Assembly: GCA_913048295.1 (NCBI GenBank)
Contig: CAJWWK010000001.1
Span: 1-64,000 of the forward strand
From: an uncultured Dehalococcoidia bacterium
Lineage (GTDB): Bacteria > Chloroflexota > Dehalococcoidia > Lucifugimonadales > Lucifugimonadaceae
Length of the DNA stretch: 64,000 bases
Reading direction: 5' to 3'
Positions 17,997 to 25,533 of this stretch are shown here, piece after piece. Under the pieces are notes generated by a model. The model saw nothing but the letters and a program-made list of their open reading frames with translations. It was not told the origin of the DNA and did no database searches. Every line of letters begins with the position of its first letter. The stretch's first letter is position 1. The position numbers were made by a program, and so were the translations under genes.

Positions 17997-18398
17997 TTAC
18001 CAGACGTAGAAAAGCAGTTCACCGCCGACTCCCTGTCGGCGCGCCTGCTGGCCTGTCATCACACCTTTGGAGGTAGACATGAATCCGACCCCGATACCGC
18101 CGAAGTACCTAGGCACTTCGTTCTTTCCAACGTAAACCCTGAGGCCGGGTTTGCTGACCCGCTTCAAACCCTGGATGACCGGGGTCTTATCTTCGTAGTA
18201 CCGAAGTTGAACTTCGAGTTTTTTATTTACAGAATCTTCGTCTACTGACTTGAAACTGGTAATAAAGCCCTCATCGGATAAGAGCTTTAGCAGTGAGGAT
18301 TTCATCCGTGAAGCGGGGACTTCGACGGCCTCATGCCTCACCTGGACCGCGTTACGGATACGGGTGAGCATGTCGGATATGGGATCTGTTACTGGCAT
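17997..18398 (-). CDS. rpsH: 30S ribosomal protein S8
   Basis: A 133-aa primary 16S-binding protein that in several bacteria also represses the spc operon. Blocks: DPISDMLTRIRNAVQVRHEAVEVPASRMK, and the C-terminal STSKGVMTGQQARRQGVGGELLFYVW typical of S8. Confidence 0.97.
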   Translation of the reverse strand: MPVTDPISDMLTRIRNAVQVRHEAVEVPASRMKSSLLKLLSDEGFITSFKSVDEDSVNKKLEVQLRYYEDKTPVIQGLKRVSKPGLRVYVGKNEVPRYFGGIGVGFMSTSKGVMTGQQARRQGVGGELLFYVW

Positions 18399-18429
18399 CT
18401 TGATCGATTCTCTTAGTAGTCAGCTGTAA

Positions 18430-18735
18430 TTACAGGCTTCCCTTGCGGATTCCGGGCAGTTCGCCCTTCAGCGCAAGATCGCGGAATGTGATTCGTGAGA
18501 GGCCAAAGAAGCGCATGTATCCCCGTGGTCGGCCTGTGACGGCACAGCGGTTTCGCAATCGGATTTTTGCCGAGTTTCGAGGTAGCTTTGCAAGTTCCTG
18601 TCGAGCTGCGAACCGTTCTTCGGGAGTTCGGTTAATATCGACCGAAATCTTGCGAAATTCGCTTCGTTTTTCGGCGTAAGCATCGACCAGTCTCTGGCGG
18701 CGCTTTTCTCTTTCGATCATCGACTTCTTAGCCAA
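18430..18735 (-). CDS. rpsN: 30S ribosomal protein S14, long zinc-free type
   Basis: A 101-aa S14 of the long form, without the CxxC pairs of the short zinc type; a single Cys remains (RNRCAVTGRPRGYMRFFGLSR). The C-terminus GELPGIRKGSL is typical. It lies between rplE and rpsH as expected. Confidence 0.96.
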   Translation of the reverse strand: MAKKSMIEREKRRQRLVDAYAEKRSEFRKISVDINRTPEERFAARQELAKLPRNSAKIRLRNRCAVTGRPRGYMRFFGLSRITFRDLALKGELPGIRKGSL

Positions 18736-18768
18736 TACAGATATCTCCAGGCGGTTTAGCCAAATGAA

Positions 18769-19584
18769 TTAATAGGTGACTACCGGTTCATCGACGTGCA
18801 TGAACGGCATACCCAGTAGTTCGAGGAGCCTGCGCCCCTCTTCATCGGTGTGTGCAGTTGTCACGATCGTCACCTGCAGGCCACGAATCCGGTCGATTTC
18901 ATTGTAGTCAATCTCCGGGAAGGTAGATTGATCGCGGAGTCCCAGCGAATAGTTGCCGCGGCCATCGAACGCCGTCCGGCTGATCCCTCTGAAGTCACGG
19001 GTACGTGGGAGGGTGATATTCACAAGCCGGTCGAAGAACTGCCACATGCGCTGGGCGCGCAGTGTGACAGATGTGCCGACTACCGAACCTTCACGAAGCT
19101 TAAAGTTCGCGATTGACATTCTTGCGCGATTTTCAGTTGGTTTCTGCCCGGTTATCTTCTGCAGGTCGCCGGTTGCAGCACCCACGGCCGAGTTACTATC
19201 GAGCGCTTCGCCAAGCCCAATATTAATAATAATTTTCTCGATTGACGGCACCTGCATCGGGTTGCTGTATCCGAATTCGCGAATCAGCACCGTAACCACG
19301 TCGTCGCGATAGACCTGTTTCATGCGCGGCACGTTGACGACTATCACTGCTTTCTCGGACGCCGCGGGCTTTGCCGATTCAGATTTACCGGGCCTGACCT
19401 CGGTCTTAGCATCTGTTTTGGCGGCGGCTTTACTAGCGGCTGGCTTCTTTGCCGCGGCCTTTTTGGGAGTCGGCTTCTTAGCTGCGGCCTTTTTTGCTGC
19501 AGGTTTTTTGGCGGCGGAAGGCTTTGCGACCTTAGCCTCGGCTACCTGATCTTCTTTTGTGTTGCTGTCAGGAGCGTTTGCCAC
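18769..19584 (-). CDS. rplE: 50S ribosomal protein L5 with lysine-alanine-rich N-terminal extension
   Basis: The L5 core begins about residue 86 (RMKQVYRDDVVTVLIREFGYSNPMQVP) and has normal length and motifs (IIINIGLGEA, RGISRTAFDGRGNYSLG). L5 binds 5S rRNA and the P-site tRNA. In front lies an extension of about 85 residues with repeats such as [19 protein letters not shown], like the tail of L13 in this operon. The start is GTG 19584, inside rplX (17-nt overlap). An internal ATG at core residue Met88 could give a plain L5, but the open frame and the compositional match to L13 favour the long form. Confidence 0.93.
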   Translation of the reverse strand: MANAPDSNTKEDQVAEAKVAKPSAAKKPAAKKAAAKKPTPKKAAAKKPAASKAAAKTDAKTEVRPGKSESAKPAASEKAVIVVNVPRMKQVYRDDVVTVLIREFGYSNPMQVPSIEKIIINIGLGEALDSNSAVGAATGDLQKITGQKPTENRARMSIANFKLREGSVVGTSVTLRAQRMWQFFDRLVNITLPRTRDFRGISRTAFDGRGNYSLGLRDQSTFPEIDYNEIDRIRGLQVTIVTTAHTDEEGRRLLELLGMPFMHVDEPVVTY

Positions 19585-19888
19585 TCTTGACCACCCTTAC
19601 TTTCGTCCCGTCTTCGAGGACCTTCTGACCTGTTCGACCGGCGTTACCGGTCTCGGGGTCGATGAGCATTACATTCGATAGTGACATCGGCGATTCACTC
19701 TGGACGATGCCGGTCTGTGCCACGCCCTGACGGGCCGACAGGTGGCGAACCGACAGGTTGACGCCTTCTACGACAACGCGGTTTTGGCCCGGGAGCACCC
19801 GGATAACGGTTCCGCGTTTGCCTTTGTCTTTTCCGGAGATGACGAGAACTTCGTCGTCCCGTTTTATTCGGGTTTGACTCATGATCAC
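19568..19888 (-). CDS. rplX: 50S ribosomal protein L24
   Basis: A 106-aa L24 with a KOW domain ([34 protein letters not shown]). Two starts are possible: GTG 19888, overlapping the rplN stop, or ATG 19882 two codons in, about 10 nt behind GGAGG. Its 3' end overlaps the rplE start by 17 nt. Confidence 0.95.
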   Translation of the reverse strand: MIMSQTRIKRDDEVLVISGKDKGKRGTVIRVLPGQNRVVVEGVNLSVRHLSARQGVAQTGIVQSESPMSLSNVMLIDPETGNAGRTGQKVLEDGTKVRVVKSGKRS

Positions 19889-20253
19889 AGCACCTCCGGT
19901 GCCAGTGAAACAATGCGCATGAACTGCCTGTTTCGCAGTTCACGTGCCACCGGGCCGAATATTCGCGTGCCACTGGGGTTCTGATCCTCGCCGATAATCA
20001 CACAAGCATTATCGTCGAACCGGATGTACGAACCATCGGGCCTTCGGACTTCTTTGGAGGTCCGCACCACGACCGCTCTTACGACCTGGTGCATTTTTAT
20101 CGTGCCGCCCGGTTGTGCATCTTTCACGGTGCAGGTGATCACATCGCCAAGCGACGCGTAGCGGCGCGCACTCCCGCCCACGATGTTGATGCACAGCACC
20201 TCACGCGCACCGGAGTTGTCGGCGACTTTTAGTCTTGTTTCTCGCTGAATCAT
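19885..20253 (-). CDS. rplN: 50S ribosomal protein L14
   Basis: A 122-aa L14, exactly the usual length, starting [27 protein letters not shown]. The C-terminus [24 protein letters not shown] is characteristic. It sits between rpsQ and rplX. Confidence 0.97.
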   Translation of the reverse strand: MIQRETRLKVADNSGAREVLCINIVGGSARRYASLGDVITCTVKDAQPGGTIKMHQVVRAVVVRTSKEVRRPDGSYIRFDDNACVIIGEDQNPSGTRIFGPVARELRNRQFMRIVSLAPEVL

Positions 20254-20259
20254 CTTGTA

Positions 20260-20583
20260 TTAGTTCCCGGACTCATCAGTCTCTGCAGTGCCCGAGAGGA
20301 CGGCCTCGGAATCGATATCCGAAGGCTGGACTTCGGCGACATCGACTTTTTTCAATATCTCGACCAGGCGCCAGCGCTTGGAGCGGGAAATGGGGCGGGA
20401 CTCTTCGATCAATACGCGATCGCCCACGGTCGCTGAGTTCTGTTCGTCGTGGACGACGAATTTCGTCTGTTTGCGGCGCGCCTTCTTGTAAATTCGGTCG
20501 CGTTGCAACCAGGTGACGCCGACCACGACGCTCTTTTCGTTTGTGTCGTTCAGAACAGTGCCGGTCCGCTGTTTGCGCGCCAA
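20260..20583 (-). CDS. rpsQ: 30S ribosomal protein S17 with acidic tail
   Basis: The S17 OB-fold core is clear (GTVLNDTNEKSVVVGVTWLQRDRIYKK, VGDRVLIEESRPISRSKRWRLVEIL). At 107 aa it is about 20 residues longer than usual because of an acidic C-terminal tail (AEVQPSDIDSEAVLSGTAETDE). L29 just upstream in transcription also carries an acidic tail. Confidence 0.95.
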   Translation of the reverse strand: MARKQRTGTVLNDTNEKSVVVGVTWLQRDRIYKKARRKQTKFVVHDEQNSATVGDRVLIEESRPISRSKRWRLVEILKKVDVAEVQPSDIDSEAVLSGTAETDESGN

Positions 20584-20584
20584 C

Positions 20585-20869
20585 CTATTCTCCTTCGTTC
20601 TCTATTACAGTGTCGTTATCGGTTTCAGTCGAAATATCGGCGGGCTTCTCTGCGCGAGGATGCTCGGATTCCAGTTCGAGTGTGATTGCCCGTTCTCGGA
20701 GAACAGTCTTGATGCGAGCGATGGTTTTCCGGGCACTTTTCAGTTCGTTGGTGTTAGTGAGTTGGAGAGTCGCCTTGCGGAACCTGAGGTTCATCAGGCC
20801 GCGCTCCTGTTCGCCGAGCTCTTTATCGAGTTCAGTGTCGTCCAGTTCTCTTACTTCGCCAATCCGCAT
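20585..20869 (-). CDS. rpmC: 50S ribosomal protein L29
   Basis: A 94-aa L29. The two-helix core ([46 protein letters not shown]) is normal. The last 25 residues ([20 protein letters not shown]...) are an acidic extension. It ends one base before rpsQ. Confidence 0.95.
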   Translation of the reverse strand: MRIGEVRELDDTELDKELGEQERGLMNLRFRKATLQLTNTNELKSARKTIARIKTVLRERAITLELESEHPRAEKPADISTETDNDTVIENEGE

Positions 20870-20951
20870 CGTCTAATCAGTTCCTCCCGCATCCTGCCAG
20901 TAATAACTCACGCCGCCAACAATTTGCTGGGTGGGCGTTGGCCGGGCTTTC

Positions 20952-21368
20952 TTAAAATTCGTCGCTCCGAGCTACGATCCGGGTTGGGATCGAAAGTTTG
21001 TGGGCAGCTCGCCTCAGGGCTTCGCGTGCTGCATCTTCAGGTACGTCGGCAATTTCGTAGAGCATTCGCCCCCGTCGTACAACAGCTACCCAGTGATCGA
21101 CGGCACCTTTGCCGCCGCCCATTCGAGTTTCGGCCGGACGGCCGCTCACCGGCTTGGCTGGGAACAATCGGACCCACAGTTGACCTCCACGTTGTACGTA
21201 CCCTGTGACGGCGCGCCGCGCAGCTTCGATCTCACGAGCGGTAACCCAGCCGGGACCTTCCGCCTTGAGGCCGAACTCTCCGTAGACCATCGTCGAGCCG
21301 CGGGTCCGTATCCCGTTCATGCGGCCGCGGTGTTCTTTGCGGTATTTAGTGCGTTTTGGCTGAAGCAT
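20952..21368 (-). CDS. rplP: 50S ribosomal protein L16
   Basis: A 138-aa L16 (MLQPKRTKYRKEHRGRMNGI, RAVTGYVQRGGQLWVRLFPAKPVSGRPAETRMGGGKGAV in pieces), with the conserved arginine of the PAETRMGGGKG loop near the peptidyl-transferase centre. The 82-nt gap before rpmC shows no gene. Confidence 0.97.
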   Translation of the reverse strand: MLQPKRTKYRKEHRGRMNGIRTRGSTMVYGEFGLKAEGPGWVTAREIEAARRAVTGYVQRGGQLWVRLFPAKPVSGRPAETRMGGGKGAVDHWVAVVRRGRMLYEIADVPEDAAREALRRAAHKLSIPTRIVARSDEF

Positions 21369-21370
21369 GG

Positions 21371-22174
21371 TTAGCCTTCGCTCCCACTTGCTCTCGAGCC
21401 GCTACTGCCGTTTCCGCCGCCGCCACGTGAAGACGACGAACCCCGGTTGCCTCCACGTTCGCCGGACGCCTGACCCTGGCCTTCTTGGCTCTCACCTAAG
21501 GAGAGGCGGGCCATGGAGCGGGCACGGAGATTTTCGGCCGATGGAATCATGTCGCCGGTGTAGATCCAGACCTTGATTCCGATGACGCCGAAGGTCGTCT
21601 TTGCTTCAGATACTGCAAAATCTATCTGCGCCCTCAGCGTGTGAAGCGGTGTCCGACCTTCCTTCTGTTTGTCGGTCCGGGCGATCTCCGCACCACCGAG
21701 TCGGCCGGCTACGACAACCTTGATGCCAAGTGCGCCCGACTGCATCGTGCGTTGCATGGCGAGTCGGACCGCCCTCCTGTAGGCGACGCGGCGTTCGAGC
21801 TGTTCGGCAATCGACTCGCCGACCAGGGTCGCATCGAGTTCGGGCTGGCGAATTTCCTGGATGTTCAGGCGTGCCCGTTTCTCGGTGAGCTTTTCGAGGT
21901 CGGCCCGGAGTTCGTCGACCCGGGTACCCCCGCGGCCGATAATTATCCCGGGACGGGCAGTATAGATCGTAACGACCAGGTCCTGTGCGCCGCGCTCAAT
22001 TTCAACGCGAGATATTGCGCCAGATTCAGCGTAGCGAATACGGATCAGGCTGCGTATCTCCTGATCTTCCTCCGTCAGACGCCGGTAGTCCGATGCCTTG
22101 TTGGCAAACCAGTGCGCTCGCCAGTCCTGTACCCCTCCGAGCCGGAACCCGATCGGGTGTGTCTTCTGACCCAT
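21371..22174 (-). CDS. rpsC: 30S ribosomal protein S3 with Gly/Ser-rich tail
   Basis: A 267-aa S3. The N-terminal segment MGQKTHPIGFRLGGVQDWRAHWFANK, the KH domain (IIIGRGGTRVDELRADLEKLT) and the C-terminal domain (GIKVVVAGRLGGAEIARTDKQKEG, GVIGIKVWIYTGD) are all present. About 45 residues of Gly/Ser/Arg-rich tail (SGERGGNRGSSSSRGGGGN) follow. S3 forms part of the mRNA entry channel. Confidence 0.97.
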   Translation of the reverse strand: MGQKTHPIGFRLGGVQDWRAHWFANKASDYRRLTEEDQEIRSLIRIRYAESGAISRVEIERGAQDLVVTIYTARPGIIIGRGGTRVDELRADLEKLTEKRARLNIQEIRQPELDATLVGESIAEQLERRVAYRRAVRLAMQRTMQSGALGIKVVVAGRLGGAEIARTDKQKEGRTPLHTLRAQIDFAVSEAKTTFGVIGIKVWIYTGDMIPSAENLRARSMARLSLGESQEGQGQASGERGGNRGSSSSRGGGGNGSSGSRASGSEG

Positions 22175-22176
22175 TC

Positions 22177-22512
22177 CTAGTCCCTTACCTCGTCGACTTC
22201 AATGGTGATATTAGATGTTGGCCTGTCGAACGCCCCGACGCGACCCCGTGCCTTCGGCCTGAACCGCCTGATCCAGGTCGCTTTATCGGCTGTAATCCGA
22301 ACAATCTTCAGGTCTTCGCGTGACTGGAGATCGTTGTGTTCGGCGTTAGCGGTAGCTGCGTTGAGAATCTTGAGAATTTCAGCGGCGGCCGGGCTGGTCA
22401 GGTAACGCAGCATGGGAACTGCATCAGTAACCATTTTGCCTCTGATCTGATCAATTACTAGCCGCAGTTTGTAATCAGAAATACCTACGTTTTTTGTTCT
22501 TGCAATGGCCAA
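22177..22512 (-). CDS. rplV: 50S ribosomal protein L22
   Basis: A 111-aa L22 lining the exit tunnel (ISDYKLRLVIDQIRGK, AAAEILKILNAATANAEHN, RFRPKARGRVGAFDRPTSNITI). Length and beta-hairpin region are normal. Neighbours rpsS and rpsC are 2 nt away. Confidence 0.97.
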   Translation of the reverse strand: MAIARTKNVGISDYKLRLVIDQIRGKMVTDAVPMLRYLTSPAAAEILKILNAATANAEHNDLQSREDLKIVRITADKATWIRRFRPKARGRVGAFDRPTSNITIEVDEVRD

Positions 22513-22514
22513 GG

Positions 22515-22793
22515 CTAACCCGTTGTCCTATCGGACCTACCGACGTGGCCCCGGAATGTGCGGGTCGGTGCGAATTCGCCGAGCCGGTGGCCAACCATGT
22601 TTTCAGTCATGAGGATGGGCATGAACCTGCGACCATCGTGGACCGCGATTGTCAGACCAACCATTTCTGGCATGATCATCGAGGATCGCGCCCATGTGCG
22701 AATCACGTTGCGTGAGCCGCTCCGGCGGATTGCTCCCACCTTTTTCATCAGCTTCGGGTCGACGTACGGACCCTTTTTGATTGACCTTGACAT
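22515..22793 (-). CDS. rpsS: 30S ribosomal protein S19
   Basis: A 92-aa S19 ([58 protein letters not shown]), normal in length. It binds the 30S head together with S13. Confidence 0.97.
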   Translation of the reverse strand: MSRSIKKGPYVDPKLMKKVGAIRRSGSRNVIRTWARSSMIMPEMVGLTIAVHDGRRFMPILMTENMVGHRLGEFAPTRTFRGHVGRSDRTTG

Positions 22794-22819
22794 CTGTTAC
22801 TTAGAAGACCGACGGTTTT

Positions 22820-23647
22820 TTAGCGGTCATACCTCCGCCTGAGAATGTGTTTGTTTGTGCTCTTGTTGCGGCGTGTGCGCTTGCCGAGCGCAGGCTTGCC
22901 CCACGGGGTCTTCGGGCCCGGCATGCCGATTCCGGCGCGGCCTTCGCCACCGCCATGCGGGTGGGCGTTGGGGCTCATGGCTGAACCACGAACGGTGGGA
23001 CGACGACCACGGTGGCGGTTTCGACCGGCCTTGCCCAGTTTTTCGTTTTTGTGATCGAGGTTAGATACCTGTCCAACGGTGGCAAGACAGTTGCTGAGCA
23101 GTCGGCGCATTTCACCCGACGGGAGCCTGACGAGGGTGTAGCCCTCTTCGTGTGCCATCACTTGTGCGACCGCGCCTGCGCTCTTCACCATCTGGCCGCC
23201 CTTGCCGGGAGCCATTTCGATGTTGTGCACCTGGGTTCCCGTTGGGAGCGAGCCCAGCGACCTGCTGTTACCTGTTGTAACCGGAACATCGTCGCCACTC
23301 TGGACGATATCGCCATCGGTCACGCCGTTTGGTGCAACGATGTAACGCTTCGTGCCGTCTTCGTACACCACGAGGGCGATCCTAGCCGAACGGTTGGGGT
23401 CGTACTCGATCGACATTACCGTGGCGTCACCTGACTTATCGCGTTTAAAGTCGATGATCCTGTAACGGCGCTTGTGTCCGCCGCCGCGATGGCGAACTGT
23501 CACTCGACCGTGGTTGTTGCGACCGCCTTTTTTGAAGAGCGGCGCAAGCAGCGACTTTTCGGGCTTGCCTTTGGTGATGTCCTTGAAATCGTCGGCGATA
23601 GTATCGCGGCGACCTGGAGATGTAGGTTTAAATTTTTTCAGGCCCAT
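22820..23647 (-). CDS. rplB: 50S ribosomal protein L2
   Basis: A 275-aa L2, essential for subunit joining and peptidyl transfer. Signature blocks: [41 protein letters not shown] and [22 protein letters not shown] near the C-terminus, with the conserved histidine. Length is normal. Confidence 0.97.
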   Translation of the reverse strand: MGLKKFKPTSPGRRDTIADDFKDITKGKPEKSLLAPLFKKGGRNNHGRVTVRHRGGGHKRRYRIIDFKRDKSGDATVMSIEYDPNRSARIALVVYEDGTKRYIVAPNGVTDGDIVQSGDDVPVTTGNSRSLGSLPTGTQVHNIEMAPGKGGQMVKSAGAVAQVMAHEEGYTLVRLPSGEMRRLLSNCLATVGQVSNLDHKNEKLGKAGRNRHRGRRPTVRGSAMSPNAHPHGGGEGRAGIGMPGPKTPWGKPALGKRTRRNKSTNKHILRRRYDR

Positions 23648-23650
23648 CCC

Positions 23651-23935
23651 TTAGGCTCCCTCAAACAACTGGATGGAATCGCCGGCAGACAACGATACGA
23701 TGGCTTTCTTCCAGTCGGGCCGCTTGGATGGCCGTCGACCGTAGCGCTTCACTTTGCCCGGTACTGTCAGGGTGTTCACCTTGACGACCTTGACATCGAA
23801 GGCCCACTCGACTGCCCTTGCGATGTCGCGCTTGGTCGCACTGGTGTCAACTTCAAATACGTATCGTCCTGATTCACCGAGGATGGTGCTCTTTTCGGTA
23901 ACGATCGGTCGTTTCAGGATGCGTGCGTTTTCCAT
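23651..23935 (-). CDS. rplW: 50S ribosomal protein L23
   Basis: A 94-aa L23 located at the tunnel exit, where it docks trigger factor and SRP (RILKRPIVTEKSTILGESGRYVFEVD, VKVVKVNTLTVPGKVKRYGRR). Its start shares one base with the rplD stop. Confidence 0.96.
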   Translation of the reverse strand: MENARILKRPIVTEKSTILGESGRYVFEVDTSATKRDIARAVEWAFDVKVVKVNTLTVPGKVKRYGRRPSKRPDWKKAIVSLSAGDSIQLFEGA

Positions 23936-24573
23936 TACTTCTCACCCCCGGCCGATCCCCAGAGGCCGTCGATCGTCGCGATGGCTTCCTGGGTGAAGAT
24001 CAGGTTTGAAGCGGTGGTGGCTTCAAGCGGGTTCATAAGCGCGGCAGCCTGGACTTCGATGCCCGGTAAATTGCTTGCCGATTTGACTACGTTCTGGTCC
24101 GTTGCACCGGTGACTATCAGCGTTCGGCCCGAAAGATCGAATGCGGCCACGATGTCACGTATGACGCTGCTCTTTGGCACTTCGACCTTGATCGCGTCGA
24201 TGACTGTAACCGCGTCTTCCCTGACCTTGTCAGAAATGGCGATTCGGAGCGCCTGCCTGCGCATCTTCTTTGGCAGTCGCTGTCGGAAGCTGCGGGGGTG
24301 CGGACCATGCGCCACGCCACCGCCGACTCTGACCGGTGACCGTCGGCTACCCTGCCGTGCCTGGCCGGTTCCCTTCTGGGGCCGAATTTTGCGGGTTGAG
24401 AAGCTTACTTCCGCCCGTGTCTGGGTATCTTGCGTACCCCGTCGTTTGTTTGCCTGTTGGGCGAGCACGGCCTGATGCAGCAAAACGTCGTTGCTGGCTG
24501 CGCCCCAAACCGTGTCGCTGGCCTCAACGGACCCGACGACTTTGCCCTTGCTGTCTTTTACCTGCAGATCCAT
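23935..24573 (-). CDS. rplD: 50S ribosomal protein L4
   Basis: A 212-aa L4 with a tunnel loop of the usual kind (KIRPQKGTGQARQGSRRSPVRVGGGVAHGP) and a globular domain ending IFTQEAIATIDGLWG. In many bacteria L4 is also an autogenous repressor of the S10 operon. One-base overlaps join it to both rplC and rplW. Confidence 0.96.
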   Translation of the reverse strand: MDLQVKDSKGKVVGSVEASDTVWGAASNDVLLHQAVLAQQANKRRGTQDTQTRAEVSFSTRKIRPQKGTGQARQGSRRSPVRVGGGVAHGPHPRSFRQRLPKKMRRQALRIAISDKVREDAVTVIDAIKVEVPKSSVIRDIVAAFDLSGRTLIVTGATDQNVVKSASNLPGIEVQAAALMNPLEATTASNLIFTQEAIATIDGLWGSAGGEK

Positions 24574-25196
24574 TAGTTGCTCTGCTTCTCAATTCTAACG
24601 ATACCGTTATTTGCGCCCGGAATTGGGCCCCGTACAAGCACGACGTTCTTTTCGGGGTCGGTCGCTACGATTTTTAGTCCTTTGACAGTGACCCTGTCGA
24701 CACCGTAGTGGCCGGCCATTTTTGTGCCGGGCCAGACACGTCCCGGTGAGGTACCGGCTCCGATTGAACCGGGGGAGCGGTGACGGTCGGACTGACCGTG
24801 TGTCTTCGGGCCGCCCCTGAAGCCCCAGCGGCGTACAACACCGCTGAAACCCTTGCCCTTGGAGGTGCCGATCACCTTGATTGGCTCTCCAACTTCAAAT
24901 ACATCGGCCTTGATTTCCTGACCGACTTCAAATTCGGAAAGGTCGTCGACGCCGAACTCCTGCAGGTGCGTGAACCTTCTACCTGACCGGTTCTGGTGGC
25001 CGGCTTCTGGTGAGTTCAGCCTGCGAGCAGAACCAAACCCGAGCTGGACAGCCTCGTAGCCGTCGCGGGCTTCCGTCTTCACCTGGGTGACGACACAGGG
25101 CCCGACTTCAACTGCCGTAACCGATTCAGCGGTTCCGTCTTCGTGATAGTAGGTTGTCATTCCGATCTTTCGACCGAGAAGTCCAGCGATAGTCAT
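24573..25196 (-). CDS. rplC: 50S ribosomal protein L3
   Basis: The ORF track begins at 25244, but the family start is MTIAGLLGRKIGMT, so ATG 25196 is chosen (207 aa). It leaves a 25-nt gap to rpsJ. Conserved blocks: GTSKGKGFSGVVRRWGFRGGPKTHGQSDRHR, with the glutamine that is methylated in some bacteria, and GTSPGRVWPGTKMAGHYG. No strong ribosome site precedes the ATG, so coupling to rpsJ is likely. Confidence 0.95.
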   Translation of the reverse strand: MTIAGLLGRKIGMTTYYHEDGTAESVTAVEVGPCVVTQVKTEARDGYEAVQLGFGSARRLNSPEAGHQNRSGRRFTHLQEFGVDDLSEFEVGQEIKADVFEVGEPIKVIGTSKGKGFSGVVRRWGFRGGPKTHGQSDRHRSPGSIGAGTSPGRVWPGTKMAGHYGVDRVTVKGLKIVATDPEKNVVLVRGPIPGANNGIVRIEKQSN

Positions 25197-25221
25197 TTCG
25201 TTTACTTGCTTGCCGTTCAGC

Positions 25222-25530
25222 CTAGAGTTTGATTGCGATATCAACGCCAGCGGGGACGTTGAGCCGGGTCAGTGAGTCGATTGTTTTCGAGCTGGGTTCG
25301 AGAATGTCGATGAGGCGTTTGTGAATGCGCAGTTCAAAATACTCTCGAGAATCTTTGTGAACGTGTGGTCCCCGAATGACTGCGAATCGGCGAATTGCCG
25401 TTGGCAACGGCACCGGTCCGGCCGTCTGCGCACCAGTCCGCTCGGCAGTTTCCATAATCTGCTGGGCCGAGATATCGAGCACGCGGTGATCGAATGCCTT
25501 GAGGACTATTCGAATCTTCTGTCCTGGCAT
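25222..25530 (-). CDS. rpsJ: 30S ribosomal protein S10
   Basis: A 102-aa S10 ([61 protein letters not shown]). It starts 3 nt after fusA, so the str and S10 operons are fused with no tuf between them. S10 also works as NusE in antitermination. Confidence 0.97.
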   Translation of the reverse strand: MPGQKIRIVLKAFDHRVLDISAQQIMETAERTGAQTAGPVPLPTAIRRFAVIRGPHVHKDSREYFELRIHKRLIDILEPSSKTIDSLTRLNVPAGVDIAIKL

Positions 25531-25533
25531 TAC

